Assembly (NCBI GenBank): GCA_014871385.1
Contig: CM026421.1
Location: 25,972,752-26,036,751 of the forward strand
Source: Ceratodon purpureus
Taxonomy: Eukaryota > Streptophyta > Bryopsida > Pseudoditrichales > Ditrichaceae
Length of the DNA: 64,000 nt
Direction: 5' to 3'
Positions 34,699-47,702 of the stretch are shown here, piece after piece. The position numbers and the translations under genes were made by a program. The notes under the pieces are model-generated. The model saw only the letters and a program-made list of their open reading frames with translations, was not told the DNA's origin and did not search any database. How positions within the stretch are numbered: position 1 is the first letter of the stretch; each line of letters opens with the position of its first letter.

Positions 34699-37600
34699 TC
34701 ATGCCCGAAAGGATGCATTTGTTGCCCTCCTCCTTGAAGCTACTCTTCTTGAAGGCGGTGGGATAACCATGTTTTCAAGAATGTTGAGTACCTGCTCAAA
34801 TATGAAATACAAATCAGTACGCTAGCTTGGTCAAGCCAAAATTAGACATAACTAGCCTCCAAACTTTCGGAAAAAACCAGGCTTATTGATTGCGACAAGC
34901 CAATACTGGCTACACCTTATTAGAGAAGACGTGATCAACCTATGTATGGTGTAAATGTTCTGAAAACTGCTTCTAAAGTGTAAAATCCACTCGCAGATTG
35001 TAAAGAAAAAACCAAAACCAATATCAAATTGTTTTTTGTACCTCACTGAATTCTGGTCTTTCCCATGGATCCTTGTGCCAGCATCTTTGCATCAGGTTTG
35101 CTAAAACATCAGGTACATGTGGTGTAGTTTCCGGACGTAATCCCCTGAAACAATTATGTACACAGCTGTCACATTCCTATTCAAAACTCTGGTTTATATA
35201 ATATTTCTATATAGGCATAAAGCGGACATCGTCAACAAGCTCTAGAAAAGTAAATTAAAATAGAAAAAATAGGCTTTGCCATAGTCTTAACCCGAATCTC
35301 AAACATGTGGAAAATAACAACTTTCAGAGAACTTAGTTCGGAAGATTGACACGCACCTTTGAACAACACCAATTGCTGCTTGCAAAGGGGTAAGACCAGC
35401 ATATGGTATGTCACCAGTTAAAACTTCCCTGTTACCGCCACAAATGTTCAATTAGTGAAAAGATTGAATACAATAAATATATACTGAAGGTTTTCCCCCA
35501 AAAAAACAGGTGATGGAATAATGACACAATTAAATTCAAGCACTTCAGAAACTACTACTGTAATCCCAGGGACAAAACATTCAGTAGTAAGACATACCAC
35601 ATTGTGATCCCGAAGGAGTAGACATCTGCTTTGTGATCGTACGATTTATGCTCCAACATCTTTTACACAAACAAAAGAAGCAAAAGCACGTCAAAGAAAT
35701 TTCAAACACCTAATTAGGATCTGGTAGGTGAAGACTTGCTCTTGGCACATTAGAACACGGATTTAACTATTCTGTTACTATGCAACTTGAAAGATTTTTA
35801 AGAATGAATAACAGGTGATGAATTAAGATATGTACCTCAGGAGACATCCACCGGTAAGTTCCTGTCTCAGCCGTCATCTCAGCGGAATAATTGCTTTTTT
35901 CAGCAGCGCTGATTGAGGTAGGTTTAAGGCGAGCAACACCGAAATCGCAAACTTTGACAACCTGTAACAACAATAGTAGTACTCTCAAATCAGAACCGGT
36001 CGTCACTTAAACTGTGAAATGGCAGCGTAAACAAGAGTATTGGATGACTTACGTTATGTTCATCGATCAGTAAATTAGCAGCTTTCATGTCTCTATGTAC
36101 AATCCCTCTCCTGTTCCATGAACAATTGCGTTAGAAAATCCGACGTAAAAACAACTAAAAAGATCTACCACTACAAAGACTAGGATTGTCAACTGCTCTT
36201 AGAACACCTGCCAACATAAAATCGTCGGAATTATGACGATACCAGGGACTCTCAAAACCGTTAATGGATGAGCCCATGCTGCAAATTATGGCTGTTGTGG
36301 AAAAGTTGGTTCGTAGGTCTATATTGTTACGACTTCTCGTCTTCTACCGACTGAGGAAACGAAGCACATTTCTCATTCTAGTGATCATAAAACTATAGAT
36401 ATCTACGGCAGAAAGGGATATTGTTTCCTTGGGATCAAAATAAAACCCGTTGTTGATCAAAAACCCAATCTTCAAAACTAACCAGATCTGCTTTATCAAG
36501 GCAATGATCCACTCACTTGTGTAGAAAATCCATCCCTCTCGCTGAATCACGTAGAACTTTTATTGCTGACGCAATGTCTAGACCACCCATTCGATGATCA
36601 AGAAGGTCTCGGACACTGCGTCCACAAAAAGCACACAAAAAAACAGATAAGTTGCCACAGGCCAAATGTTTTCAAAATTTAAGTTTCAATACCACTGAGA
36701 AGTATCCTGTAATGTGCCAACATTAGCAACTACCACTAAGTTTCACTAAAAACATTAAAGCAGATAGTCTTAGTGATGAGCAATCATAAAACCACTGTCT
36801 TGGTTTGCCGTGAAACCATAGCGAACACTTCTGCATAATGCTATTCAAAGTAGAAAATAACCATATAGCTATGGTAAGGGCTGGACATTGTTTCACCTGC
36901 CACCAGCCATTAGTTCGGTAACAATGCAGAGTTTCGGCCAATTTGAACAAGCGCCTATGAACTGCACCACATTCTTATGTCTCACCAATCTGCACCCAGA
37001 TATTTCCCGTTCAGGTATGGTTTCAGACCCTTCAAATGAGAACCATGTAATAAGTTCCGACTTGGATAACAACAGATAGCCAATTAACGAAGAGTGTAAC
37101 AACGAGCTGTAAATTTTCAAAATACTCACGAGAGGCAACAGAACTGCGACTGAGGTACGAACCAACTGTGACCGAGGAAACTGAAACTATTTACCACGCA
37201 GACTCAAAGGTATATCAAACTACTTCACAACATCACCAAAAGTAGCTGAATTCCCCGCGTGCCTACCTCATGATAGAAACCTCTTGCTTGTAAATCTGAA
37301 GCCTCTCAGACGCAGGAGCAGACCTGTGAGTGTCTGAATCTGTTCCACTACTGTTGTATTCGTCTATCTCGATTACTTTAATCGCGACATCTTGAGACAA
37401 ATATTTGCCCTTATATAACCTGCCTGTCGATCCATTTCCGAGTTTCTCACCAATCTCGAGCTGCACAGTTAAAAAATTACAAACTCAATACTGAAATCTT
37501 CGAAACGGCTTCTCACTAATAGATTCAACAAGAAACCACATGGTTTCACTAGTACGCTAAAATATACAAATCATATCTATTCATTAGCACCAACCTGTGA

Positions 37601-40293
37601 AGACTGCAAATTAGTCTGATAAAACAAAAACATACCAAATTGAAGTCCACAGCCCAGTCTTCGTATTGAATGGCTTCAGCAGCAGCACGCAACCTTGAAT
37701 CTCTAGATCGCTTTCCTCTAACATCCGATTTTTCCTCTAAAGCCTCTAGAACAGCTTGCCGAAGTTCTTCCGCCTACAACACTCAAATTCGAAGGCTCAG
37801 ATTACAAAAGAAAGTCCATTACGTTCAGTAACTGGCGCATCAGAAACAAAAAAGCTAGAATATGAGAAACACTACACAACATTAGGAGACGACACGAAAA
37901 TACATCAAAGAACTCACCTCATCTCCAGGCCAACCTTCTACTACAAAAACCTCCAATGCCATTCCATCTGTTAGGCTGAATACGTGAGCTTCCTGTAATG
38001 AAGCCGACAGCTCTGTAAGATAGTTGCAACAACCCTCAACTTAAACTACTAGTTGCCAAAAGCAGAGGCATTGGCATTTATCTAAAGCCAGCAGTAACGA
38101 AGGTGAACATTGAGAATTTCACACCAAACAACAAAACGAGGTTTGCACAGATTTTACATTGAAAGTGACTTTAGTGAAATTCTTCACCATTCAGGAATGG
38201 ACATGGATGCGAATGAAACAACATGCCTACGTGTATAAAATTGAGCAGAAAAAGCAACTCTAACATACCTTGATATTCAACTGCAGATGTGAATCGCTGA
38301 GAGCTGCTGTGAAGTATTTAAGAAGCCCTACTCTATCAGTAGTGGCAAAAGTTACTTCATAGCCGAAGGTTGGGGAGGCATCGTCATGTTCGCTGGTATA
38401 CCCCGGGCCTTCATCGTTGGAATGCAAAGCGTTTGAGAATTTTCCAAATGCAGGGCGAGGAATGGTGTGCTGCGGCGGGCCGCTGCAGCTAAGTGGTGTT
38501 TCTCCAAAAGAAGGGAGACGGGTAGGGATTCCTCGCAGCGGAGTTGAAAATGACCTGCACAATGCAGGCTCCGACGAATGAAGTTTTGCGCTACCGCACA
38601 GTCCCAGGCCTGCCAAATTTGATCCAGACCCGAAGGCAGGCTTTGGAATATGTAGATCTTTCCTATGAAGAGCACCCTCTCTTGGTGAAAATGCGGGTGG
38701 AGGAATATGGCAATCTAGCGCATCGCCAGGAAGTGACCCGAACCCCGCCAGCTGCACTTTCCGTACGTGAACCAGTGGAGTGGGGGCGGCAGAGTCTCCG
38801 TAACTGCTACAACTAGAGGCATATTCTGCCTCTCGAGCCTCTTGTAGTAACTCCATGTGAAGCAGCACGTCCTCATGGCTATGAGGATCGATATTTAAAG
38901 TGTACCTGCAAACATATGACAGTGAGGTCAGCACTTGCAGGGATTGAACGATTTTTGCGTAACCAAATTCCCTTTCGGACAGTTAGACTTGAAGTACTCG
39001 AAAGAAGGATACTTCGCTCCAAACTGAAAACTATTTATCCTCTCCGAAAGATCCCTCACATTCAAGTGCGGCTCTCCTCGGTCATAATTCTAATCGTTGT
39101 GGACTAAGCAAATTAACGTCCCGCATTTAACAATCAGAAGATTCACAATGTGCACCGTACGTTATTCTTAGGGTTTTCACTACTGAAAACATAGAGAAGC
39201 CAGAGATTAATATACATGACGACTGAGTTACATCAAGTGTACTACTTCGTATCTCGATTATCCAGGATATGTCCTCTTCAAAGAGGTCTACAAATTGTTC
39301 TAGCCTCTAACGCCAAAACAAGTACATGTAAACGTCCTGCCTATCGACGCACTTGGCAAAATGCATCCAACCAAACTCAAGCCTTACGCAGGCATGAGGG
39401 GATCCGAATATCGGCCATATGACAATCGAATACACAAATCACGTAACGTAGGCATAAAGTTGAACCGATACAGTAGATTGAACGGTGCCTAAACTGCCAA
39501 AAGCCTCAGGAAGCACCTGAAAACCTACCAGCTTGGGACCTGGTTTCAGGTTGCTTGGCAGACTCGTTTTACGCATATGCAACTAGCTAAAATCCTAAAT
39601 AGTATCGACGAAGATAAAGAGCGAAGATGTAAATACAAAAAACACTTGCCAGAGTAACTGTGAACCAAGGCATGTGTCACGCAGATTGAATGGCTTCTAT
39701 CGCTGGCAAGAAGCATACAGAAGAGGAATTTGATGTACGTACACGGAGAGAGCTTGATAAAAGGACGACACTAGGACTGACATGTGTGTAAAAATTCATC
39801 ACTGCTAGCCACAGCGCTGCCAAGAAACTGCAACAGGTAAGAAAGAGAGAGTGAGAGCACTCTACCGAGCCGGAAGCCGAGCGAAGTGCTCACGAAACTC
39901 TTTGCACACCTCCTCGCCGTAACCAGAAGCGCGCACGCTCTCCAACACTTGCATCACCACGTTATCCAGCGCCTTCAAAGACGACGACGACATGCCTCGG
40001 CTCTTCCTTCCCGAATCGCTGCACCAGTCATGATTCTCCTCCATCCGAGTCGACGAGCCCAGCGAGGAGGTACTGTTGGAGGTATTGTTGGCGCTGTTGG
40101 AGGTGCTGTTGGTGCCGTCCCCGCTGCAGCAACCTGCGTCCGGCAGCAGCTCCTCCTCGCTCCCCTGCAGCACCACTGCCTCCGCATATGCGTGCGAATT
40201 CGACACACCATTGCTCCTCGCAAGCTCCAAAGATCCGTTCCTGTTCTCAATGTAGTCTAGCGATCCAGCAACCCCATTCTCGTTGAAGTGCAT
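34699..40293 (-). CDS. ACT-domain protein kinase, STY8/STY17/STY46 family
   Basis: A Raf-like dual-specificity kinase; in Arabidopsis, STY8/17/46 phosphorylate transit peptides of chloroplast preproteins in the cytosol. Thirteen exons (- strand) sum to 725 codons in frame: 40293-39866, 38905-38269, 37992-37918, 37773-37636, 37460-37267, 36989-36897, 36615-36517, 36110-36053, 35961-35836, 35659-35598, 35428-35357, 35144-35042, 34791-34699. Seen: the family hallmark FARLPARYTLNI, an ACT domain ([20 protein letters not shown] ... [21 protein letters not shown]), then the kinase: [64 protein letters not shown]. All catalytic residues are present; APE is SPE. The start is uncertain: the frame is open upstream to a TTG-repeat leader, and a Met at 40044 (MEENHDWC) is an alternative. 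Confidence 0.9.
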
Positions 40294-40436
40294 ACTAACA
40301 TTTCCTAATGTAAACCCGGGTAGCACTAGGGTACCTATGGCTTCCGGCTTCCGGTCTCGCCTCCCCTTGGACGGTTTCAAACCTCCCCGGGCCCCGTACG
40401 GCCCTCCTCCTCCCCCTTTCGTGTGACACCACAACC

Positions 40437-40462
40437 AGAACAACAACAACAACAACAACACA
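40437..40462. repeat. AAC trinucleotide repeat in kinase leader
   Basis: About eight AAC units on the + strand, that is GTT units in the sense of the kinase gene. Translating it gives a Leu run that I take as untranslated leader. Confidence 0.8.
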
Positions 40463-42035
40463 GTCGAACGTTACGCACCTTCCGGACTGGGAGCCCTCAC
40501 CCGGCCCAGCGCTCTCCTAAACAACTATATCTCCTTCCTCCCTCCCTCTCCCGCTCCAAACGCGCAAAACCACCCCCCGTGAGAGAGAGAGAGTTTCCAA
40601 AACCCCTTCCAGAATATTCTAGCTGTCCAAGCTAGCTAGCCCCGATCCTAACAACACCAACCCCCGGGAGGATGCGTAGCCTGCGTGAAGAAACTACTCC
40701 GCCACGGATTGCGAAGTCGCGCCTCCTGCTCTACCACTGCATACATGCCTCATCACCAGAACCAAACCAAAAGGCTAGAAGAAGAACGCAGAGTAAGTCA
40801 TGACGCAGAGTCCAGCAGCGGAGCTCCCGAATTGAGCGTGAACGTCGGCCAGCACCAGTTCAGTTCAATGGGCGTACAGTCTGTGCTGGGAACTGTAGAG
40901 CTCAACTTTGATAGCCTCGTGGAACGCACCCCAGCTGCCTCTCTCTTTGTGTGTGTGTGTGTGTGTGTGTGTGTATAGAGTCACTAACCAGGAGTTACTA
41001 GTTAAGTTACGCCGGAACGGCAATCAGTGAGAGAGTGGAATGGGCTGGCGAGATGATTAGTGAGTTGGGGGAGCACAGCACGTACGGGAGTCACTGTGGG
41101 CAGCGATGGAATGGAGACGGCCGAGCGCTACAACAGTGAGTGAGCGGAGGGGAGTGAGCATACTCTTCCACTTCTACAGTACAGTGGTTGCTGTCTCTAT
41201 GGGTTTGGTGGATTGGAGGGGGCGGGTGTACGTGATGGGTAGATGAAGCCATAGGGGCTGGTTTGAGGGAGGGTTGGTCTGGCTAGAAAGGGGAAAAGGA
41301 GGGGGTGAGTCGGGGGAGAGACAAGAGTGGGCAGTGGGCAGTGGGGAGGAAAGGGAAAGAGTGGGGAAGTGGGTCCCACGCGGAGGGGAGGGGTTGGTGA
41401 GGCTGAGAGAAGGCCGTATTAACTTAGTAAGTTCACTGCTGAGCTTTGCTGCTTCACAATTTGATCTCCTTTGCGGAGTGCTCTCATGTGCTCCCTGAGT
41501 CCGTCCGCTTGGCTCATCCGGCTCCATTGGGCGCTCTCTTCTCTGCCTATACGGAGGGAGGGTTGGAAACGGGGGCCCAGGTCTGCCGGTGGAGTGGGGT
41601 GTGATGAGATACACTCGGCAGCTCTGGACCTCCCACGCTCTCCTTCGCACCGCACGGTCTCAACCAGTCCCACTGCTGCTCCTTGTCTTACAACAAAACA
41701 ACAAACAACAAGAACAATGTTGGCTTTACACAAGTTCTTGTGAATACCTTACAGTGTCTTTTCATGCCACACTCAACACTCACTAACAAATTCAGGGGAC
41801 TATTGTTTTTCAATGTGGAATCATGGAAATTTTTTGATAATCTCTACTTTTCTAATTCATGAGAGGTATTGTTGTCTTTATTGCTAATTGTAATATTGCA
41901 GCTTCCTAGTAGTATAGGTAGTTCTTTGCCTAGTGTTTTATCTAAAGGATATTCAATATGCTTAGCTTAGTTGTTTATTAATTTAGCCCACCAAACACAT
42001 GACAATATGGAATTTTCTTTCTATCGGCTTTTGAC
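40463..42035. other. Kinase upstream region, no gene recognised
   Basis: Includes a GT dinucleotide tract (40949-40973) and GC- and purine-rich sequence to about 41700, probably the kinase promoter and leader. Open frames at 41174-41740 are proline-rich compositional artefacts. From 41750 the sequence becomes AT-rich. Confidence 0.4.
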
Positions 42036-42850
42036 ATCAATTTGGTCTCAGAGTGTTCCGATACATAAGCATTAGACATGAGGTTCTCATTTTATCATGT
42101 AGCAACATTAACTTGGTCTTAAAGTCGTGTGGTCAGCAAAACATTGGAATATAAAGTTTTCATACGGTCTTAAAGTCGTGTGGTCAGCAAAGCATAGGAA
42201 TTTGAGGTTTTGATTCTCCCACCTTGCAACATCAACTTGGTGTTAAAGCCATGTAGCCACAAAAAGCATGAGACATTGGAATTGTCATTCTATCAACTAA
42301 CAACATCAATTTGGTCTCAGAGCCGTGTGGTCAGTAAAACATTGGAATATGAGGTTTTCATTCGGTGCTAGAGCCGTGTGATATGCAAAGTATCGGAAAT
42401 TGAGGTTTTGATTCTCGCAGCTTACAACATCAATTTGGTGTCAAAGCCATGTAGCCACATAAGCATTAGACGTTTAAATTCTCATTTTATCACCTAGCAA
42501 CATCAACTTGGTCTCAGAGTTGTGTGGTCAACAAAGCATTGAAATGTGAGGTATTCATTCTCTCAGCTTGCAACGTCATCAATATGGTGTTGAAGCCATT
42601 TAGCCACAAAAGCATTACACCTATGGATTCCCATTTTATCAAGTAACAACATCAACTTGGTTTTAGAACCTTGTGCTCACAAAGCATTATCATCTAGAAT
42701 TCTTATTGTATTTGCAAGTAACATCAATTTGGTCGTAGAACCTTGTGGCCACTAAAGCACTAGAATCTGGGGTTTCTATTCAACCAATTTGGTTTCAATG
42801 CCATATGGCCAACAAATCACTAGAATACAAGATTCTCATTCCATTTCATC
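42036..42850 (+). repeat. Degenerate higher-order tandem array, about 197-bp period
   Basis: Monomers begin with TTGGTCTCAGAGCCGTGTGG or variants, followed by CAAAGCATTAGAAT and ...AACATCAACT. Starts at about 42112, 42166, 42237, 42310, 42363, 42434 and 42507 give spacings 54, 71, 73, 53, 71, 73, so three monomers make a 197-198-bp higher-order unit. The array decays towards 42850. The lead motif resembles a retrotransposon primer-binding site. Confidence 0.8.
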
Positions 42851-45400
42851 CAAATGACAAAATCCATTTAATTCTTAAAAAATACATTGCTACAATTGGT
42901 TTAAAATTTATATAGTTACCTTGAATGTTTAAATATATCATAAATTTTGGTGAAAATTTTAATAATTATTTAGGCTATATTTTGTTTTAAGTCAAATTAG
43001 AAGGATTGAAGTGCATAATAAAAGAAATTGTTAGTGATTGACAGTAATGGAATGACGCATGATATCTTAATTTACACAAGAAAATTATGGATTTGAATCC
43101 ATTCAAATATTTTAGTTTAAATCTAAGTTTATTTTTTAAGCCCATTCTAATATTAACACTAAGCCCACATCCTCTCTCCTCTCATTCTTTCTTTCATTTT
43201 TATTTATTTTATGACAAAAAGATCCTTCCATGTTGCATGGAAGTTATTCCACTTAGGATGGCCTCACTCTTTGAAAATGATTTCATTTGCAAGTATGGCA
43301 TGGAGCCCCACTTTTTTGGTACCAGCTTTAGATTGCTGCAACCCATGCCTGAGTGTTGAATTGTAAACAACACCAAAGGATGATTCCCCATCTCACAATT
43401 GAATGGACCAACAAAGTGGAGCATGGACCCATAAGGGAAATGGAGAGAGCAGTGAAAGTGGCTTCAATAGTGGCAACCATTATTTGATGGCTATTGTGGC
43501 CGGTGGGTGGTCCCAAATGGGACAATTGAGGGAGGCTGCAAAGTAGTGTGATGTAAGTTTGTACAAGCAGTAAGCACAGTGCGCGCACACTCAATGTCTT
43601 TGTATTCCAGTGTGGGGGTACATGCACACCACGCCCGGTCATCAATATTCAGAGATTTGCATCACAGAGATGATATTATAATAAGGGCGGAGGTAAATTA
43701 GGAGATTTAGTGCTGGAACTCAAACATGTTTGAGCTTAGAGGTCCTCTTCCCAAACAAGCCAAGTGGAGAACATTTCAGAATTGTTGTGCATGAATATGA
43801 TAATGTGCAGTCTCAATGCTTCTCTCAAAACATGATCAAATCTAGGCTTGAGGTAGCAACACCTTCGTATCGGTAAGTGTCTTTTCTAAAATCATGAAAA
43901 TTTAGGGAAGTGAATAGATACAATTCTAAGGATGTATCACATTTGAACATTAGACACTAGGATCGGCATTAGGTGTATCTATGATAAACTCTTCAAAAAA
44001 TCATAACTTATTCACAGAATCTCCAAATAATGCATTTTGAAGTGCATTGAAATTATTTTCTCTTGCTAATCTAATCCAATAAAATTTGAAAATTCTATAA
44101 ATATATAACATGCTCAAAACCCTTAAAGTCACAGTTTTGAGTGTTGCAACCTTATGGTATTGTGATCGAACTCGGCCAAGTTGCTGAGTAATGCAAATCC
44201 ATGTGGCCTGCACAAAAGAAATTTGAAAACCCAAACCTGGGCTTGTAACTGCTTGTACTTCTTGTTACCAATGTTACATTGATCCTCTAGCTTCCAGTCA
44301 AACTTGGAGATCTCTGATGGACTGATTCTGTATGTATAAGCAAAGAAAGTTTCAATGATATTCATGAGTACTGTCCTACCTCAGCGACTCCAATTACTGT
44401 ATGTTGTTTGGTCCTTGCCAACTTGCACAAAGTCTAGTAATGAAGGCCAAAAGCCTGACTACAAGACAGAATGGATGTACCTGAATGTTAATCTCAGCGG
44501 ACTACAGTCTACACCCAGTCTTCATGTATCCAATTGGCATCAAATCTTTGGTTTTAACTTATTCCTCCCAAATCTCAACACTAATCAGAATGCTTCCTCC
44601 TCTATATTGTCCTCATTCCATCCTATCATAACTTCTGGCAAGTTGATGGTGTCAAGTTTCAAGTTCCAAATACGTGTTACCAAGAAAATTGCTTTTTGGA
44701 AAAAATTATGGGTGTGAAACACAACGTCCAAACATGTAAAGATTGTACATTGGTAAAAATAGTGAATTTTATTTTATTTGTCAATCTTTAAGCATAGAAT
44801 TATTGTCACTTTAATATTACTCTAGATGGCTTTCGAATTCCTAAAGAAGCTACTAGGTTTTCAAAAATATGTTATTTAGATCATGAAATTAGTTTGCGCA
44901 AGATAGATAGAAACACCAATCCTTTGACGGGGCCGGCGTGAAATAGAGTGTCCATTTGTGGTGCCTTTGACCCGGTGCCTACATGAGAAGGGGTGATTTG
45001 CGTAACTTTTAAATAAGTTGATTATATCACATGACGTAAGTTTACACACTTTGTGGATTTTATGAATTATTACTAATTAAATGATTTACATGATCACGAA
45101 GTTGAATTCACCTACATATAATATCCACTTTTCAAAGAGAAGAAAAATACATTATTTAAAAAGAAGTAGAAAAAAATTACCATATACTACTTCCAAAGTT
45201 ATCCACATACACTCATAATAATTTGTGTCCAATTATAAAGATAAATTGAACTTACTTTAAACTAATGTACGATGATGAGGTTGGATGAGAGATTGTCCGT
45301 GGTCTTAAAAAGAATTGGCTTACAAAATTACAATTTACATATTCGCCTTTTCTTTGAAATTGGAAGTCCGGAGCCAAGACCGTGCAGAGCCGAGGTGATC
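42851..45400. other. AT-rich stretch without recognised gene
   Basis: Open frames are short and unrelated to known families. No transposon ends were identified. Confidence 0.45.
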
Positions 45401-45403
45401 TAG

Positions 45404-45741
45404 GTGTTATTGTATTTGGAAGTCAAAAGAAACTTGACTATTCATGTAATTGGAAGAGAGCTCCAAGAGAGGTGGAAAGCCCCCCATAGGATTAATGTTA
45501 CAAATGAGCACATGTCTGTCCTCTCTTTTTATACACATATTCGTGGTTTGAACCGGAAGTTTGGAGCTTATCCACACTCAATACCAAGGGTACCTCGAGA
45601 TTACTCTATTTGGAGATCAAGAGAACTTGACTACTACTATGATAAAAAAAGAGCTCTGAGAGAGGTGGCGAACCCTCATAGGATTAGGGTTACAAATGGT
45701 GCAAAGTGTGTCTCCCCTTCATATACCCGTACCCCGGTTTA
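45404..45741 (+). repeat. Two tandem copies of a dispersed LTR-like repeat, about 190 bp each
   Basis: TATTTGGAAGTCAAAAGAAA... and TATTTGGAGATCAAGAGAAC... start two parallel units, each with AGAGCTC-GAGAGAGGTGG, CATAGGATTA-GGTTACAAATG and TATAC near the end. A related copy lies inverted at about 49990-50165 and a fragment at 33440-33510. They look like fragments of one LTR. Confidence 0.65.
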
Positions 45742-45880
45742 ATGATCAAATTAGTGTCTCCACATCACACTTCATGGATGGGAACAAATCCTATGTCTCC
45801 TTGAATGGTAACAAATTTCCACCACATGAGTTTATCTAGTACACCCTGAAATTTAGGTTTTTTCCATGCTCTCTCACGTA

Positions 45881-46214
45881 CTCCCTCTGTTTCCAAAAGA
45901 AATGGTGTTTTCCATTTCAGGCCAAGATTAAGCACAATGACACGGTGACGCATCAGCAGTAGTGCTCATTGGCTGTGTAGTGGAAAAGTCACGTTTCCTC
46001 CTAGTTTCAATGCAGCAGCTGCCAAGCTGCCATTAACTTAAGATAAAGAGCCCTCTGAAATTCCCTCAATGGTGCCACCTTGTTGATTTCAGGTTTGTGG
46101 CAGTTTCCTCATTTGAATTCTTGACGGTGGACTTCTTGGTAATAATGAAACCATTGTTTCTTTGTGAAACAAAGACTTTGTGGAAACCATGGTTTCTTTT
46201 GGAAACAGAGGGAG
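45881..46214. mobile_element. Stowaway-type (Tc1/mariner) TIR element, 334 bp
   Basis: Left end CTCCCTCTGTTTCCAAAAGA and right end TCTTTTGGAAACAGAGGGAG are inverted, flanked on both sides by TA (45879-45880 and 46215-46216), the mariner target duplication. CTCCCTC is the typical Stowaway terminus. No transposase inside; non-autonomous. Confidence 0.8.
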
Positions 46215-47284
46215 TAGCATTCTTGTCTTGTCGTAAGACAAACACTTCTATTGCAACTAAAGGCGATGTGGCATATAATAAATGCACTGACACACTTCAA
46301 CAGCTTCTGCCTGCCGCTGCCTGCAATGTGAAGTGGGCCTCAGAGAAAAGTGCTCCGAAGCGGGGCGCCACATCGGATGTGAGCGACACTGGATACGGTG
46401 GGCTGGAGCGAATGCGTGACTTGGCCGACACATCATCGCCCCGTCACCCACAGAGCTCCTCAGAGCGAAGCGTGAAGGCTTGCTTATATACAGAGAGAGA
46501 GAGAGACGACCGAGTTGGCTTTTGGGGAGCGGAAGGGGCGTCATATGGGGAAATCAGCAGCAAAACGAAAGAGTTGGAGCGTCCAGAGGGTGGTGAGGTG
46601 GACTGAGCAGGAGCTGAGTCATGCGGCCGACGTGGCTCGGGGGGGTTATCCACGAGGGATCTGGATCCAGGGTGCCCCGGGTATCTGGACCCTGCCCTAA
46701 CTGCGTTTTCCGCTCCCTGGAGTCCTGGACCCATACTTGTCCTTTGCATCTTTTAATACCCATCTCTTTTGTACTTTCCCACCATCACATCAGGATGGTG
46801 CTCATTCGGCTGTTTTCTTTGATGGTCTCTCATTCCATAAAAAAGTGCTTCATCACTGATTGGAATAAGGTAGGAATACCAGAAACGGTGAAAATAAGGT
46901 GATTCGACCAGAAGGAATGGAGTTAGAAATCATGTGAAATTTTTTTTGAGATGATGAAGAAGAAATGGTGAAGAATGGAATTTTTTTTGTATTTTTATTC
47001 CCTGTAAATAATTCTCTAGAATTTCTCAAAGTGGGAAGTTCATTAAACCCCCTTCTTGTATACTAGACTCTTCCTAAACCAAACGTGATGGTGGTTCAAA
47101 ACGGTTAACTAACATCATGGAAAAGTGAACGTAAGAAAACCACAATTGACATTATGTGGCAGAACTTCATTAGTCCACCAAAACTTCTCCATTTTGAGTC
47201 CACCATGCAGAAATTCTTCATTTTGAGTTCACCATGTCCATGTTTCACCGTGACTCTACTGCACACTTTGTGAGCTTGATCGGT
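46215..47284. other. No gene recognised
   Basis: GC-rich to about 46750, including a GA tract at 46491-46512, then AT-rich. Open frames on both strands show no domain. Confidence 0.4.
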
Positions 47285-47702
47285 TTATGGTATTCCTACC
47301 TTACACACCTATAACCAATAACTTAAGCATTTCAGCATAGTATATATTGGGTTATCAAAAAGGAGTTATTTTTTGTGCATAGGAAAACAAGGTTCACAAA
47401 GAATGAGTTTTTTTTCAAAATTATTTAAGTAAAATTAGAATTAGTACTGATTTTTTTGTTTGAAAGTTGATCAGAATCCATAACCAACATATAGCTTCAC
47501 CTATGACCAACAACAACAAGAGTAGTGAACAAACACAAGACTATTTATTTCCGTAACAGTCACAAAGGCATTCTATTGAAGAACTCATCATGAATCTCTT
47601 GTTCATCAATTATCGGCTACTGGTTTTCTATTGCTCAGGAACTATGATGTTTATTGATCTGTAATGGGTGCAGTATTGGTTATGGGTGTGCATACCTTAG
47701 TT
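47285..47702. mobile_element. TIR element family B, copy 2 (about 415 bp)
   Basis: Left CCTTACACACCTATAACCAA and right TTGGTTATGGGTGTGCATAC are inverted ends. The segment 47305-47510 is clearly similar to the reverse complement of 32822-33035 (shared ACTTAAGCATTTCAGCATAG and AAGGAGTTATTTTTTG). Confidence 0.65.

Noticed and set aside
40294..40461. Start of the kinase at the Leu-run Met (MLLLLLLFWLW)
   Set aside because: The run is a translated GTT/TTG repeat, and family members have no such N-terminus. It is more likely untranslated leader.
41174..41740. Proline-rich open frames on both strands
   Set aside because: Caused by skewed GC-rich composition upstream of the kinase; no domain, no splice logic and overlapping in several frames.
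42036..42850. CRISPR-like array
   Set aside because: Monomers are contiguous and degenerate with no unique spacers, in a plant nuclear context. It is a satellite.
44930..45000. rRNA-like GC-rich patch
   Set aside because: Too short, and it does not continue into recognisable rRNA sequence on either side.
46066..46300. Open frames inside the Stowaway-type element
   Set aside because: They span the inverted end of a non-autonomous element and have no transposase motif.
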